A stretch of 64,000 nt of DNA from CAVYWD01 sp963772225 (GCA_963772225.1 CAVYWD010000002.1:1922001-1986000); one strand, 5' to 3'; shown: positions 1 through 8,964, counted from the stretch's first letter. Notes: generated from the sequence alone by a model not told the origin. Made by a program: numbers and translations.

Positions 1-28
1 AAGGGTTGATCGCGGTGGCCGTCGGCAT
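1..28 (-). CDS. Possible start of qmoC, cut by window edge
   Basis: Only the first nine codons (MPTATAINP) are inside the window. An ATG at 28 follows the qmoB stop by about 9 nt, with a GAGG ribosome-binding sequence 8 nt upstream that overlaps the qmoB stop. In sulfate reducers qmoA and qmoB are normally followed by qmoC, the membrane haem b/HdrC-like subunit that takes electrons from quinol. The identity rests on gene order alone; the visible residues are not diagnostic. Confidence 0.35.
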
Positions 29-37
29 CGTCTGGCC

Positions 38-2290
38 TCAGAAGCCTTTCAAAGGGTTCGGGCCGAGCTCCTCGAGCTCTTCGGCGAATTCGTCGAAGAG
101 CTTGGGAATTCGCCCCATCTCGTCCCGCGCCAGCTCCACTACTTTCACCCGGTCCGCCTCGAGGGACAGGCGGGTCAGAGTCTCCTGCATGTTCGACAGG
201 CGCTTGTGCGCGAGCTCGGAGCCCTTGACCATGTGGCACTGGTAGTCGTCCCCGCGCTTGCAGCCGACGAGCATCACGCCGTCGATACCGCGCGAAAGCG
301 ACTCGGCGACCCACACCACGTTCACCGCGCCCAGACACCGCACCGGGATGACGCGCACCCAAGGGTTCCAGCTCGCCCGCTTCAGCGCGGCATCGTCGAG
401 TGCCGGGTACGCGTCGTTCTCGCACAGCAGCGCGACGATTCGCGGCTTCTCCTCGGTCTCCTCCGGCACCTCGATGGATTTGATCATGCTGGCGACAGCA
501 TCGACCGAATAGTCTGCGAACGAGACGATGCGCTCCGGGCAGGCGCCCAGGCAGATTCCACACCGCCGACACCGCGCGGCGTTGTATTGCGGCGTGCCTT
601 TCACGTCCTCATCGAGGGTGCCAAAAGGGCACTCCTCCGTGCACCGCTTGCATTGCGTGCAGCGCTGCAGGAAGAAGTCGGCGGCCGCAAAATCGCCCGA
701 GCGCGGGTGCACCGCCTCGCCGCGGACCAGCGAGGCGATGACCTGGCTCGCCTTCATTGCCGCGCCCCAGCCGTCGTCCGCGGCCTGGGCGGCGTCCATC
801 GGCGCCCGCACCGCTCCGGCGGCATAGATTCCCGTGCGCCGCGTCTCGTAGGGGAAGCAGATGAAGTGCGAGTCCGGAAATCCATAGGCGAGAGCGGGCA
901 GGTCAGGGCCCTGGCGATACTGGAGATTCAGAATCTCCGAGCCTTTGTGTCGCGCGAGGGTCGCCGCGACCTCCTCCGCCGCTTTGCGCTGCGTCTCCGA
1001 TTCGTTGCGCTCGATCCGTTTCTCGGCGTCGTGCAGCTGCCGAATGGCTTCCCCGTCGGCCGCATTGGGCACCATTCCGGTGGCGAGGACCACGAGGTCG
1101 GCGCCGATTTCGACCTGCTCGCCCAGCAAGCTGTTCTTCACGCTCACGGTGAGCCCGGACCCCGCCGGCGTCACGCTCTCCACCGTTCCGCGCGCCAACA
1201 TCACCCTGCTTTTTTCCTGGACCGCGCGGTAGAAATGCTCCGTTTGCCCCGGGGCACGGAGGTCCTTGTAAATGACCGCGCACTCCACCTGCGGCCAGGT
1301 GGTGTGAATGGCCATCACCTGCCGCAGCGACGTGGCGCAGCACTCGCTCGAGCAATAGGGTAGGTGCTCAGCATCGCGCGAGCCCGCGCATTGAATGAAG
1401 ACCACTCTCCCGGGCGTCTTTCCGTCGCTTGGGCGCGTCAGCTCGCGCTTCGCCAGCATCGTCTCGAGCTTCGCCGCCGTGATGACATTCGCCGACGCGC
1501 CGTACCCGAAGCGGCTCAGGCCGCTCGCCTCATAAGGGCGCGCGCCGGTCGCCTGCACCACGGCCCCCACCTTGATCTCGGTTCGCGAGCCAGCGGGGCC
1601 TTCCAGCTCGACCGAAAATTGACCCGGCTGCCCTGCGATCCGCCGGACCTTGCTCAAAATCATGACCCGAATGCGCTTGTCCTCGCGCACCGCTCGGATG
1701 AGCTCGAAGATAGGGTTCGAGTGGAGCCGGTCGTAAGGAGGGACCTCGGGGACGACCTCGCGGATTCGCGCTTGATAGCCGCCGAGCTCGCTCGAATTCT
1801 CGACGAGAACCACCGGGTGGCCCATTCCTGCAGCGGCCTGGGCCGCCTGCAGCCCCGCGAGGCCGCCGCCCACGACGAGCACCGTCGGGTCCACGGTATC
1901 GGCCTGTCGCTTGGCAGGAATCACCTTTTTTGCCCGCACCACGCCCATCCGCAGGAGGTCCTCGGCGAGCGCTTGTGTGTCCTCGTGACCCGGCGCGTGT
2001 GTCCACGCCACCTGCTCTCGCAGCGCCACCCGCTCCACCTGCACCTTGGCCGGGTCGAAAGAGAATTCCTGTTGCTTATGGCGGCGCGAGCAGCCCGCGA
2101 TGACCAGACCATCGACCGTCCCGGCGTCCACCGCTGCGCGAATGGAGGCGACCCCTTCTGCGCCGCACAGGCACTCGCTCTTTGCGAAGTGGACGGCTCC
2201 GTTCTCCCGGGCCAGCCCCTCGAAGCCGTCGGTGTTCACGCTCCCGCCGATTTCACACCCGGTGCAGAGGAATACTCCGACGCGTTCCAT
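38..2290 (-). CDS. qmoB: QmoB, quinone-interacting oxidoreductase subunit B
   Basis: This is a cytoplasmic flavo-iron-sulfur subunit of the Qmo complex, which links the menaquinone pool to APS reductase. The 750-residue protein has an N-terminal HdrA-like flavin fold with a GGGLAGLQAAQ dinucleotide motif. Near residue 545 come two 4Fe-4S motifs (CTQCKRCTEECP, then CRRCGICLGACP). A C-terminal FlpD/MvhD-like domain of about 120 residues carries conserved cysteines (VPVRCLGAVN-like, VGCKRGDDYQC). The combination of HdrA core and MvhD tail is specific to QmoB. I chose ATG 2290, which shares its A with the qmoA stop (TGATG) and has GAGGAG upstream. The frame is open a few codons further upstream, but those lie inside qmoA. 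Confidence 0.93.
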   Translation of the reverse strand: MERVGVFLCTGCEIGGSVNTDGFEGLARENGAVHFAKSECLCGAEGVASIRAAVDAGTVDGLVIAGCSRRHKQQEFSFDPAKVQVERVALREQVAWTHAPGHEDTQALAEDLLRMGVVRAKKVIPAKRQADTVDPTVLVVGGGLAGLQAAQAAAGMGHPVVLVENSSELGGYQARIREVVPEVPPYDRLHSNPIFELIRAVREDKRIRVMILSKVRRIAGQPGQFSVELEGPAGSRTEIKVGAVVQATGARPYEASGLSRFGYGASANVITAAKLETMLAKRELTRPSDGKTPGRVVFIQCAGSRDAEHLPYCSSECCATSLRQVMAIHTTWPQVECAVIYKDLRAPGQTEHFYRAVQEKSRVMLARGTVESVTPAGSGLTVSVKNSLLGEQVEIGADLVVLATGMVPNAADGEAIRQLHDAEKRIERNESETQRKAAEEVAATLARHKGSEILNLQYRQGPDLPALAYGFPDSHFICFPYETRRTGIYAAGAVRAPMDAAQAADDGWGAAMKASQVIASLVRGEAVHPRSGDFAAADFFLQRCTQCKRCTEECPFGTLDEDVKGTPQYNAARCRRCGICLGACPERIVSFADYSVDAVASMIKSIEVPEETEEKPRIVALLCENDAYPALDDAALKRASWNPWVRVIPVRCLGAVNVVWVAESLSRGIDGVMLVGCKRGDDYQCHMVKGSELAHKRLSNMQETLTRLSLEADRVKVVELARDEMGRIPKLFDEFAEELEELGPNPLKGF

Positions 2291-3534
2291 CAGGCGCTCC
2301 TCGCGGCGCACACGGCCTTCGCCGCTGCACCGGTGGCATCGCGCACCGACGCCGCAACGTCCTCGGGCCGGCGCGCCACGCCGGCCGCGAAGACCCCCGA
2401 CGCGCGGTCGTCCAGGACGAAGCCGTCGCCATCGCGGTGAAGGCCCAACTCGCCGTTGCCGCGCGGCACCATTCCAGTGGCGAGGACGACCAGGTCCGCC
2501 TCCGCCTCGACGAGCCGTCCCGAATCCACGTCCTCCAGGCTGAGCGCCAGCGCGCCCGGGCTGCGCTCGACCACTTTGGCGACCTTTCCCTTGATGAACC
2601 TCACGCCCGCTGCTTCCGCCTTGGTGAGCATCGCCTCATTTCGGCCCGGCGCACGGCGGTCGATGTAGTAGACGGCGACGTCGGCCTGCGGGATCTGCTC
2701 CTTGACGTAGAGCGCCTGCTTCGCGGAGGCCAGGCAGCAGACTGCCGAGCAATACGGCAAATGGTGCACGTCTCGCGACCCCGCGCATTGTACGAAAGCG
2801 ACGCGCCGAGGTACGGCTCCGTCCGAGGGCCGGGCGATCTGGCCTCCGGTCGGACCGGCGGGAGCTGCGAGTCGCTCGAATTGGACGTTCGAGACCACGT
2901 CCTTGAGTATCCCGCCGCCCAGCTCGGGCAGCTTCTCCAGCGGATACGGCGCCCAGCCGGTGGCGATGATCACCGAGCTCACTTCCAAGGACTCCTGCCG
3001 AGACTTCGCACCGAGGTCGATGGCCCCCGGGACCTTGCACGCCTGGGCGCAAGCCTGGCATCCAGCAGGGCAAGCTTCGCGGCTCATCGTGTATCGGCGC
3101 GGCCAGGCGTCGGCGTGGGGGATTCGAATGGCTGGCGCCATTCCCATTCCCAAGTTGAACTTGTCCGATGCCTTCCCCGGGCAGACTTTCGCGCATTCAC
3201 CACAAGCCGTGCAGGCGCTGGTCACGTGCTCCGCCGCACGTCGCAAGGTCACGTTCCAACCCGAGCTCGTGCGCGCCGTGGATATCACCTCGGTCTGCAC
3301 CAACACCCTCAGATTCGGGCTCTTGTCCATGCGCCGGGTGTTGAGCTCCATCCCGCAGGACGGAGGGCAGAGCTTGGGAAAGTATTTGTGGTGCTTGAGC
3401 ACGCGGCCCCCGACACTCGCCTCGCGCTCGATCAGCACCACCGGATGCCCGGCCTCGGCGGCCTCCAGCGCGGCCGTGATTCCGGCGACGCCGGCGCCGA
3501 TGACGAGAATGGGTTTCGCAGCGCCGTCGCTCAC
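2290..3534 (-). CDS. qmoA: QmoA, quinone-interacting oxidoreductase subunit A
   Basis: QmoA is the smaller FAD/iron-sulfur subunit of Qmo and is thought to contact AprAB. The 414-residue size fits the family. An FAD-binding VIGAGVAGITAALEAAEAG motif opens the protein. Cysteine clusters follow (CTACGECAKVCPGKASDKFN; CPAGCQACAQAC), then FVQCAGSRDVHHLPYCSAVCC, a signature shared by QmoA and HdrA. The start is GTG at 3534, overlapping the stop of the upstream YkgJ gene as GTGA. The open frame extends 160 codons further upstream, but that part reads antisense-like inside the YkgJ gene. Overlaps on both sides imply translational coupling of ykgJ-qmoA-qmoB. Confidence 0.93.
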   Translation of the reverse strand: MSDGAAKPILVIGAGVAGITAALEAAEAGHPVVLIEREASVGGRVLKHHKYFPKLCPPSCGMELNTRRMDKSPNLRVLVQTEVISTARTSSGWNVTLRRAAEHVTSACTACGECAKVCPGKASDKFNLGMGMAPAIRIPHADAWPRRYTMSREACPAGCQACAQACKVPGAIDLGAKSRQESLEVSSVIIATGWAPYPLEKLPELGGGILKDVVSNVQFERLAAPAGPTGGQIARPSDGAVPRRVAFVQCAGSRDVHHLPYCSAVCCLASAKQALYVKEQIPQADVAVYYIDRRAPGRNEAMLTKAEAAGVRFIKGKVAKVVERSPGALALSLEDVDSGRLVEAEADLVVLATGMVPRGNGELGLHRDGDGFVLDDRASGVFAAGVARRPEDVAASVRDATGAAAKAVCAARSA

Positions 3535-4373
3535 GGGCTCGCCCCCACCGTTGGACCGCGCAGCGTCTCGACCGGTCGGCGCTGCACCGTCGGCTCGGCG
3601 AAGAGCGCGAAGCGCAGCCAGCGGAATGCGAAGCGGAGGAGCTCGCGGTCGTCGGCGCGCAATGCCGCGACGAGCCTCGGCTCCAGGTCGAATCGTTTGA
3701 GAAACGAGGACTCGAAGACGAATCCGCGGAAGGTGTCGAGGTCGTAGGCCGCCATGAAGAACATCTCGATGCGCTTCGGGTCGAGCTGGCGGCCCCCGAT
3801 GAACCAAGGATGCCCGACCAGCTCTCGAAAGCCTTCTTCCAGGTCCTCCCGCTCGCGCAGGCCTTGGTCGCGCTGCCACTGCTCCACCGACCAAGGGCGA
3901 CCTTCCTTTCGCCCATGGCAGAACTCGTCCTCGAACAAGAAATGGACCGGCTTGGGCGCGGCGCCCGCGCGCGCAGGCGGCAGCGCCATGCCCACCGGAT
4001 ACATGCGGCAGGCCCACGGGCGCGCCTCGTAGACCGAGCAGCCGCTCTCGGTGACGAAGGGGCAGCGTTTCTGAGGCGCCTCGCCCATGCGCAGCATCAC
4101 CACCGGCAAGTGCAGCGCCTTGGTGATGGGCGTCAGGGTGTGCTGCGCCAGGAACTCACGGGTGGAGATCCCTCGAGTGCGCGCCAGGCCCAGCACGTCC
4201 GCGGGCGTGAGGACGATGTTCACGTCCGAGCAGCAATGGGTGAAGCAGTCCAGCTTCGGATTGCATTCGAAACAAAAGGTCGAGTCGGGCTCCAGCCGCC
4301 GCTTGTCGCGCAGCTCCTCCGGCAATGCCATGGGGTCGGCGGTGGTCTTGGAGTCGGCCTGAGAGCTCGTCAC
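3531..4373 (-). CDS. YkgJ-family cysteine-cluster protein
   Basis: This 280-residue cytoplasmic protein has a metal-binding cysteine cluster of the YkgJ/UPF0153 type near its N-terminus (C34, C37, C43, C47, C48 in CFECNPKLDCFTHCC). More cysteines follow in CPFVTESGC and in WACRMYPVG, matching the family pattern of Fe-S or Zn ligands. The biochemical role is unknown, but such genes recur beside apr, qmo and dsr genes in sulfate reducers, so an assembly or metal-delivery role is plausible. GTG 4373 is preferred because AAGGAG lies 6 nt upstream. The frame stays open for 60 more codons upstream, but they look non-coding. It overlaps qmoA by 4 nt. Confidence 0.85.
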   Translation of the reverse strand: MTSSQADSKTTADPMALPEELRDKRRLEPDSTFCFECNPKLDCFTHCCSDVNIVLTPADVLGLARTRGISTREFLAQHTLTPITKALHLPVVMLRMGEAPQKRCPFVTESGCSVYEARPWACRMYPVGMALPPARAGAAPKPVHFLFEDEFCHGRKEGRPWSVEQWQRDQGLREREDLEEGFRELVGHPWFIGGRQLDPKRIEMFFMAAYDLDTFRGFVFESSFLKRFDLEPRLVAALRADDRELLRFAFRWLRFALFAEPTVQRRPVETLRGPTVGASP

Positions 4374-4396
4374 GGGTGCTCCTTGCCAATGGTTAT

Positions 4397-4687
4397 TCAA
4401 GCCTTGTCGCCTATTTGCGCATCGCCCGAAACAATGCTGCTTCGCAGCGCCGAGGGCGACCAGACGGCGATGGGAGAAGCGCAGCCACTCGAGGGATTTA
4501 GGCGGTACCGATAAGACGTTCTCACGCCGAACTGTTGCTCCATCCACGCCCACCCGCGGGCGTAATAGGAGCAGTCGTCGTTGAAGCAGACGAGGTCATA
4601 GGCGTGGTCGGCGATGGCGTCCGGGAGCGCGACCCGCTCCAAGCCCGAGCCGCAATGGGGGCATGTCCTGCCGGTCGTCTCGGACAT
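4397..4687 (-). CDS. Small zinc-ribbon protein in apr/qmo cluster
   Basis: This protein of about 96 residues carries a CPHCGSGLERV...VCFNDDCSYYARGW zinc ribbon (Cx2C and Cx4C) that resembles the Ogr/Delta-type ribbon. Such ribbons appear in small proteins encoded near sulfate-reduction genes. It may bind DNA or a protein partner; the function is unknown. It sits between aprA and the YkgJ gene on the same strand, consistent with one transcript aprB-aprA-this gene-ykgJ-qmoA-qmoB. Two starts are possible: ATG 4687, used here, and GTG 4696, which has AGGGA upstream. About 110 nt separate it from aprA. Confidence 0.72.
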   Translation of the reverse strand: MSETTGRTCPHCGSGLERVALPDAIADHAYDLVCFNDDCSYYARGWAWMEQQFGVRTSYRYRLNPSSGCASPIAVWSPSALRSSIVSGDAQIGDKA

Positions 4688-4808
4688 GGAAGGCACCCAG
4701 TTTCCCTGCTATCGAAAGGAGAAGCCACTTCTGGTGAGCGGTGCGCGCGCGGCTCTCCCGCGATGGCGAGAAAGCCGCGGCGCCCGATTTCCTGAAGCTT
4801 CCAGCTTT

Positions 4809-6686
4809 CTAGAGGAACGTCGACTTGACGGGGATCTTCTTCATCTCCCACTGCTCGGTCTTCGGGTCCAACCGGGCATTCACGAACGCCCGCCAGTTCT
4901 GCTCGTCAATGGTCGGCTTGTCGGCCCGGAAGTAGTAGCCGGGCCAGCGCGTCTCCTGCCGGAACAGCATGGAGCGGACGTGCACCTCGGCCTGGTACAG
5001 GCGGTGAGTATTCTCCCAGGCGCGCATCAGGTCGTGGACGTCCTTGGCTCCGAGCTTGAGCTGGTCCTCTTTCAACAGGGCCAAGAGCTCGAGCGCGCGC
5101 TTCAGGAGCGGCTCGGTCGTGGTGAAGCGCACCGAGACGCCGCCCGCGTACTCGTCCATGATCTTCTGCAGGCGGAACATGAACATCTTGGGCGTGATGT
5201 AGTTCGGGTTGATGTTCGGGTCGGTCGTCTTGCCCTTGTTCTCCTCGTAGAGCTTGAGGGGGTTGAGGGTCGCGGTCTTGACCTGGTCCATCGCCGCCAT
5301 GTCGACCGCCGGCATGGAGGGCTTCTCTTTCACCAGGAAGCGAATGGCGCTCTTGCCGGCGATGCGCCCCTCGGTGTGGGAGCCCGACGAGAACTTGTGC
5401 GAGGAGTTTCCGGAAGCGTCACCGGCCATGAAGAGGCCTTTGATCGTCGACATGTTCTCGTAGCCCCAGAAGTACTCCGGGGGCGCGAGGTCCTTCGGGC
5501 CGCTGACCCACGCGCCCGAGGCGCCCGAGTGCGAGCCGATGAAATACGGCTCGGCCGGGGCGATTTCGCTGCTCCTTTCCTCCGGGGCGATGTTGCTCGA
5601 GGCCCAGAGCAGCGCCTGCGAGATGGTCATGTCGAGGAAGTCTTCCCAGGCCTCCGACTCCAGCTCCTTGAGCTTCTTCTTGGCGGCCTTCTCGTCGCCA
5701 GCGCTCGTGGCGATCTTTTGAATCGCCTCCTCCGTGCGCATGAAGAGCGGGCCCTTGCCCTCGTTCTCGTCGAGCATACCCAGGTAGTTGCGCAGGTTCG
5801 CGGGGATGGGCTTCGCCTTGCCGTACGGCCCCCATTTGTCGAGCTCGCCCTTGCGCTCCACCATGTACTCGCCGCCGAAGGCGTTGGTCGCTCGGCTCTT
5901 GAACAGCAGGAACCAGGCGCCCACCGGGCCGTACGCGTCCTTGAAGCGCACCGGCACGAAGCGCACTTCCTGAGACGAGACCTCGGCTCCCGACTTGAGG
6001 GTGAAATAGGTGGAGCTGCCCGCGTTCCACGGCGGGTACCAGGCGCGCCCGATGCCCTCGCCGGCCGACCGGGGCTTGAAGACGTGCACCGCGCCGCCCA
6101 GGGTGAGCAATGTGGCCTTCGCCTTGAATACGTAGAACTTGTTTTCGCGCACCGAGAAGCCGTACGCGCCGGCGCACCGGTCGCCGTCCATGATGGGGCC
6201 GACGATGAAGACGCGCTCGTAGACGTTTTCTTTGCCCAAGGCGGTCTTGGCGGCCTCGGCCACGATGGTCTTGTAGCTCTCGCCGCTGATCATCAGCTGC
6301 CAGCGGCCTTCGTGGACGTACTCGCCCTTCTCATCCTTCCAGATCGGCAGGCCCCACTTCTCGAAGAGGTGGACGGTGCCATCGACGTGGCGCGCGATGT
6401 TCGCCACGAGGTCGTCGCGCGCGATGCCCATGAGGTCGTTGCGCACGTACTGCACGTAGTCGTTGACGGTGTTCTTCCCGTCCTTCAAGCCGACGTAGAC
6501 GTTGATGGCCGAGAGGCCCATGGCCACGGCGCCGGAGCGGTCCATCGCCGCCTTGTCGACGACGGTCACCTTGAGGTTGTGCTTCTTCGCCCAGTGAGCG
6601 GCCTCCGTGGCAGCTCCGCAGGCGGCCATTCCGCCGCCCAGGATCAGGAGGTCGGTCTCCACGGTCACGGTTTCGTAGTTGAGCAT
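4809..6686 (-). CDS. aprA: Adenylylsulfate reductase alpha subunit
   Basis: AprA holds FAD and reduces APS to sulfite and AMP (or the reverse) in the cytoplasm. The 625-residue length is typical. A flavin-binding LLILGGGMAACGAATEAA motif starts near residue 13. A fumarate-reductase-like fold follows, with conserved stretches DRSGAVAMGLSAINVY, GRWQLMISGESYK, HVFKPRSAGEGIGRAWY and FIGSHSGASGAWVSGP. The end (IPVKSTFL) lies where the family normally ends. aprB precedes it by 12 nt. Nothing looks damaged. No sat (ATP sulfurylase) gene is in the window, so the direction of the pathway must be read from the dsr genes. Confidence 0.97.
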   Translation of the reverse strand: MLNYETVTVETDLLILGGGMAACGAATEAAHWAKKHNLKVTVVDKAAMDRSGAVAMGLSAINVYVGLKDGKNTVNDYVQYVRNDLMGIARDDLVANIARHVDGTVHLFEKWGLPIWKDEKGEYVHEGRWQLMISGESYKTIVAEAAKTALGKENVYERVFIVGPIMDGDRCAGAYGFSVRENKFYVFKAKATLLTLGGAVHVFKPRSAGEGIGRAWYPPWNAGSSTYFTLKSGAEVSSQEVRFVPVRFKDAYGPVGAWFLLFKSRATNAFGGEYMVERKGELDKWGPYGKAKPIPANLRNYLGMLDENEGKGPLFMRTEEAIQKIATSAGDEKAAKKKLKELESEAWEDFLDMTISQALLWASSNIAPEERSSEIAPAEPYFIGSHSGASGAWVSGPKDLAPPEYFWGYENMSTIKGLFMAGDASGNSSHKFSSGSHTEGRIAGKSAIRFLVKEKPSMPAVDMAAMDQVKTATLNPLKLYEENKGKTTDPNINPNYITPKMFMFRLQKIMDEYAGGVSVRFTTTEPLLKRALELLALLKEDQLKLGAKDVHDLMRAWENTHRLYQAEVHVRSMLFRQETRWPGYYFRADKPTIDEQNWRAFVNARLDPKTEQWEMKKIPVKSTFL

Positions 6687-6698
6687 TTATTTCTCCTT

Positions 6699-7133
6699 TT
6701 ACTTCGTCCAGACCGCGGGAAGGCCCAGCGACGAGGGCTCGGTGAACAGCGCAACGCTTTCGAGGTCGGCGTCGCTGGCGAAGCCGCCTGTGGGCTCCGC
6801 CTTTCCCTCGGGCGTCGTGCGGGTGGGGAACTTGAAGCGCTTCACGGTCCCGTTGCGGAACTTGACCGTCCAGAGGATGGAGTCGGTCGAGCGCATGGGC
6901 ACGACCGAGCCACCCAAGGGTACGAAGTCCGCGTAGCCGCGCACGTCGATGGCCTGCTGCGGGCACATCTTGACGCAGCTGAAGCACTCCCAGCACATTT
7001 CGGGCTCACGGTTGAGCGCCTTCATCGTATCTTTGTCCAGAACCATCAGATCGTTCGGACAAATGTATTGGCAGGCGGTCTTGTCGAGCGCCTTGCACCC
7101 GTCGCATTTCTCCGGGTTGACGAAGCTAGGCAT
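6699..7133 (-). CDS. aprB: Adenylylsulfate reductase beta subunit
   Basis: AprB is the ferredoxin-like partner that relays electrons to the AprA flavin. The 144-residue protein has two 4Fe-4S motifs: C10, C13, C21, C25 (CDGCKALDKTACQYIC) and C47, C50, C53, C57 (CWECFSCVKMC). A C-terminal tail follows that in known structures wraps around AprA. ATG 7133 is chosen because GGAGG lies 8 nt upstream and the protein then begins MPSFV as in relatives; the frame is open for 30 further codons without homology. It is the first gene of the apr half-operon and is preceded by a leader hairpin. Confidence 0.97.
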   Translation of the reverse strand: MPSFVNPEKCDGCKALDKTACQYICPNDLMVLDKDTMKALNREPEMCWECFSCVKMCPQQAIDVRGYADFVPLGGSVVPMRSTDSILWTVKFRNGTVKRFKFPTRTTPEGKAEPTGGFASDADLESVALFTEPSSLGLPAVWTK

Positions 7134-7145
7134 CTTTGTCCTCCA

Positions 7146-7160
7146 GGGCTCAAAGAGCCC
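7146..7160 (-). promoter_or_regulatory. Perfect hairpin next to the aprB ribosome-binding site
   Basis: A six-base-pair perfect inverted repeat (GGGCTC, three-base loop, GAGCCC) lies directly upstream of and abuts the GGAGG of aprB in the leader RNA. It could shield or stabilise the leader, or be a 5' mRNA processing site. Read on the plus strand it is followed by TTT, but no plus-strand gene ends here. The regulatory role is inference. Confidence 0.4.
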
Positions 7161-7384
7161 TTTCTCGTGGTATTTCGCCGATAGAAAAGCTCGCAGCGCG
7201 AAGCTGCATGACGCCACGAGCACGAAGCACGGTCAAAACGAGATTTTCAATGGCTCCGATAAAGGCCGTCGCGGGTGCTTCGCCGGTCCCGCCTTGCCGG
7301 CTCCTCTCCATTGAACCCCACCCGACAATGCAAGGGCGGCGCGCCCGTCGGGCGCAGGTCATCGCCGGGCGAAAGGACTTTCGC

Positions 7385-8455
7385 TCAAGCTTCGGGCGGC
7401 TTCACGCTCGGCCAGTGGGCGCTCAGGCGCCGCACCTCTTCTACGAAGGCCGAGACCGCTTCCGACATGGGTATATCGGCCCAGGTGACCAGGGCGATGC
7501 GGCGGGTGAGCCCCGGCTCGACCAGGCTGCGAAAGAGCCGGCCATGCGGGTTAGACTCGGAGACCACTTCGCGCTCGATGACCATGTCCGGCAGAAACGC
7601 GACCCCCATGCCAATTTCGACCATCCGCTTCACCGTCTCGACGTTCTCGGCCGAGACCACGGGCTCCACCTCGATGCCGAGGCAATCGAGGTAGCGGCGA
7701 ATGGCGGTTCCGGTGGGCGTCTGCTGTGAAAGGGACACGAATTGGGCGTCGCGCAGCTGGCGCGCGCGGAGCGAGGGGACGCCGAAGAACGGGTGCGCGC
7801 GGCCCGAGATGAGCGACACCCGCTCGTCGAACAGTGTCTCGTAGCGCAGCCTCCGGTCCACGCGCGGGTCTGCGAGGATGACCAGGTCGACCTGGTTGCT
7901 GAGAAGCGCCTCCACCGACTCGTCCGCCACGCGGTAGAGGATGGGCCGAGGGGTCGCCGAGCGCTGCCGCACGGTGAGCAGCAGCTGCGGCAGGAAGTAC
8001 GTCCCGATGCTGTTCACCGTGCCGATGCGGACCTCTCCTGCGGCCGGGAGCTCCTTGATGGCGCGCTGCGCCTGGCTCACGGCGGCGCTCACGCGCTTGA
8101 CGTGCATGTACAGGAGGCGCCCGGCGTCGGTCAGGCTGATTCCCCCGGGCCGGCGATGAAAGAGCTGCGCGCCCAGCTCCTCCTCCAGGTGCTTCATCTG
8201 GTAGGAAAGCGCGGTTTGGGTGATGAACAGGCGTCCGGTGGCTTTCTTGAAGCCGGCCTCCTCGACCACGATCTCGAAGCAGTGCAGCCGCCACAGGGTC
8301 GTCAAGCCGGTTTTGCCCCCCAGGGCCTCCGAAGCCTTCAGCGAATCGCCCTCCTCGACCGAGAGCGCCAAGGCCCTCTCTTCCAGCGCCTCAGAATGTT
8401 CCGCCCGCGAAGAGCTCGAAACTCTCCGGGCCTGCTCATTGGAAGACACGGCCAT
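7385..8455 (-). CDS. LysR-type regulator 1, upstream of aprB
   Basis: This 356-residue LysR-family transcription factor has a winged HTH at about residues 54-112 (RLFITQTALSYQMKHLEEELGAQLFHRR) and a LysR substrate-binding domain after it. About 50 extra N-terminal residues, rich in Ser, Glu and Ala, precede the HTH, which is unusual. The start is still supported by AGAGGAG 8 nt before ATG 8455. It is a close paralogue of the regulator at 8984-9898 (shared GTYFLPxxL, ILYR, FVSLS, IRRYLD, VKRMVEIGMGVA). Position and orientation suggest control of aprBA; the ligand is unknown. Confidence 0.88.
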   Translation of the reverse strand: MAVSSNEQARRVSSSSRAEHSEALEERALALSVEEGDSLKASEALGGKTGLTTLWRLHCFEIVVEEAGFKKATGRLFITQTALSYQMKHLEEELGAQLFHRRPGGISLTDAGRLLYMHVKRVSAAVSQAQRAIKELPAAGEVRIGTVNSIGTYFLPQLLLTVRQRSATPRPILYRVADESVEALLSNQVDLVILADPRVDRRLRYETLFDERVSLISGRAHPFFGVPSLRARQLRDAQFVSLSQQTPTGTAIRRYLDCLGIEVEPVVSAENVETVKRMVEIGMGVAFLPDMVIEREVVSESNPHGRLFRSLVEPGLTRRIALVTWADIPMSEAVSAFVEEVRRLSAHWPSVKPPEA

Positions 8456-8546
8456 TTCGCGACTCCTCTTCCGGCACGAGCGACGCGCGCGAAGAGAGTA
8501 CGACGAGCCTACAGCAAGTCCTGATGAGAGCGCTTCTCCGACAAAA

Positions 8547-8852
8547 GGATACGTCGTGTATCGAACGGCAGTCCGTATTGGGCTGTGTCTCTTTCAATTC
8601 GCCAACTCAGCGCGTCACGATTTGATGCGGCGCGCCGATTTTGCACGCGGATACGTCGTGTATTGAACGGCAGTCCGTATTGGGCTATGTCTCTTTCAAT
8701 TCGCCAACTCAGCGCGTCATAATTTGATGCGGCGCGCCGATTTTGCACGCGGATACGTCGTGTATCGAACGGCAGTCCGTATTGGGCTGTGTCCTTTTCC
8801 ATTCGCCAACTCAGCGCGTCACGATTTGATGCGGCGCGCCGATTTTGCACGT
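8547..8852. repeat. Three tandem 102-bp repeats between the two LysR genes
   Basis: Units begin at 8547, 8649 and 8751, each 102 bp and nearly identical, differing at a handful of positions. Each unit contains internal dyads: GATACGTCGTGTATC (8548-8562 in unit 1), ACGGCAGTCCGT, and the 10-bp palindrome CGGCGCGCCG. The array lies 92 bp upstream of the LysR-1 start codon. Because 102 is divisible by three, the minus strand reads as an open frame of 34-residue repeats (8509-8871), but there is no family match. A multi-copy operator array is the simplest explanation. It is not a CRISPR. Confidence 0.9.
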
Positions 8853-8939
8853 TATCGGCCTTGGGCTTCACCCAATTCCGAGCACCCTATGCTACGGCAT
8901 ATTCCAGCGTTGGCGGATAGGACGCACGGAGCGCAAGCG

Positions 8940-8964
8940 AACAAAAGAGGCAGAACCTCCTCTT
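8940..8964 (-). terminator. Rho-independent terminator of LysR-2
   Basis: Reading minus, 20 nt past the LysR-2 stop, there is a stem AAGAGG/CCTCTT with an 8-nt loop followed by TTGTT. A wider inverted repeat (GCGGATA at 8913-8919 with TATCCGC at 8964-8970) encloses it. Confidence 0.6.

Noticed and set aside
4614..7184. 856-codon plus-strand open frame opposite aprA and aprB
   Set aside because: Antisense to well-supported apr genes; composition is that of a complementary frame in GC-rich DNA and no motif is present.
8547..8852. Possible CRISPR array
   Set aside because: The whole 102-bp unit is repeated with no variable spacers, only three copies, and there are no cas genes.
8509..8871. 120-codon minus-strand frame encoding three 34-residue repeats
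   Set aside because: It exists because the 102-bp unit is divisible by three; no ribosome site, no family match, and the array sits in a promoter region.
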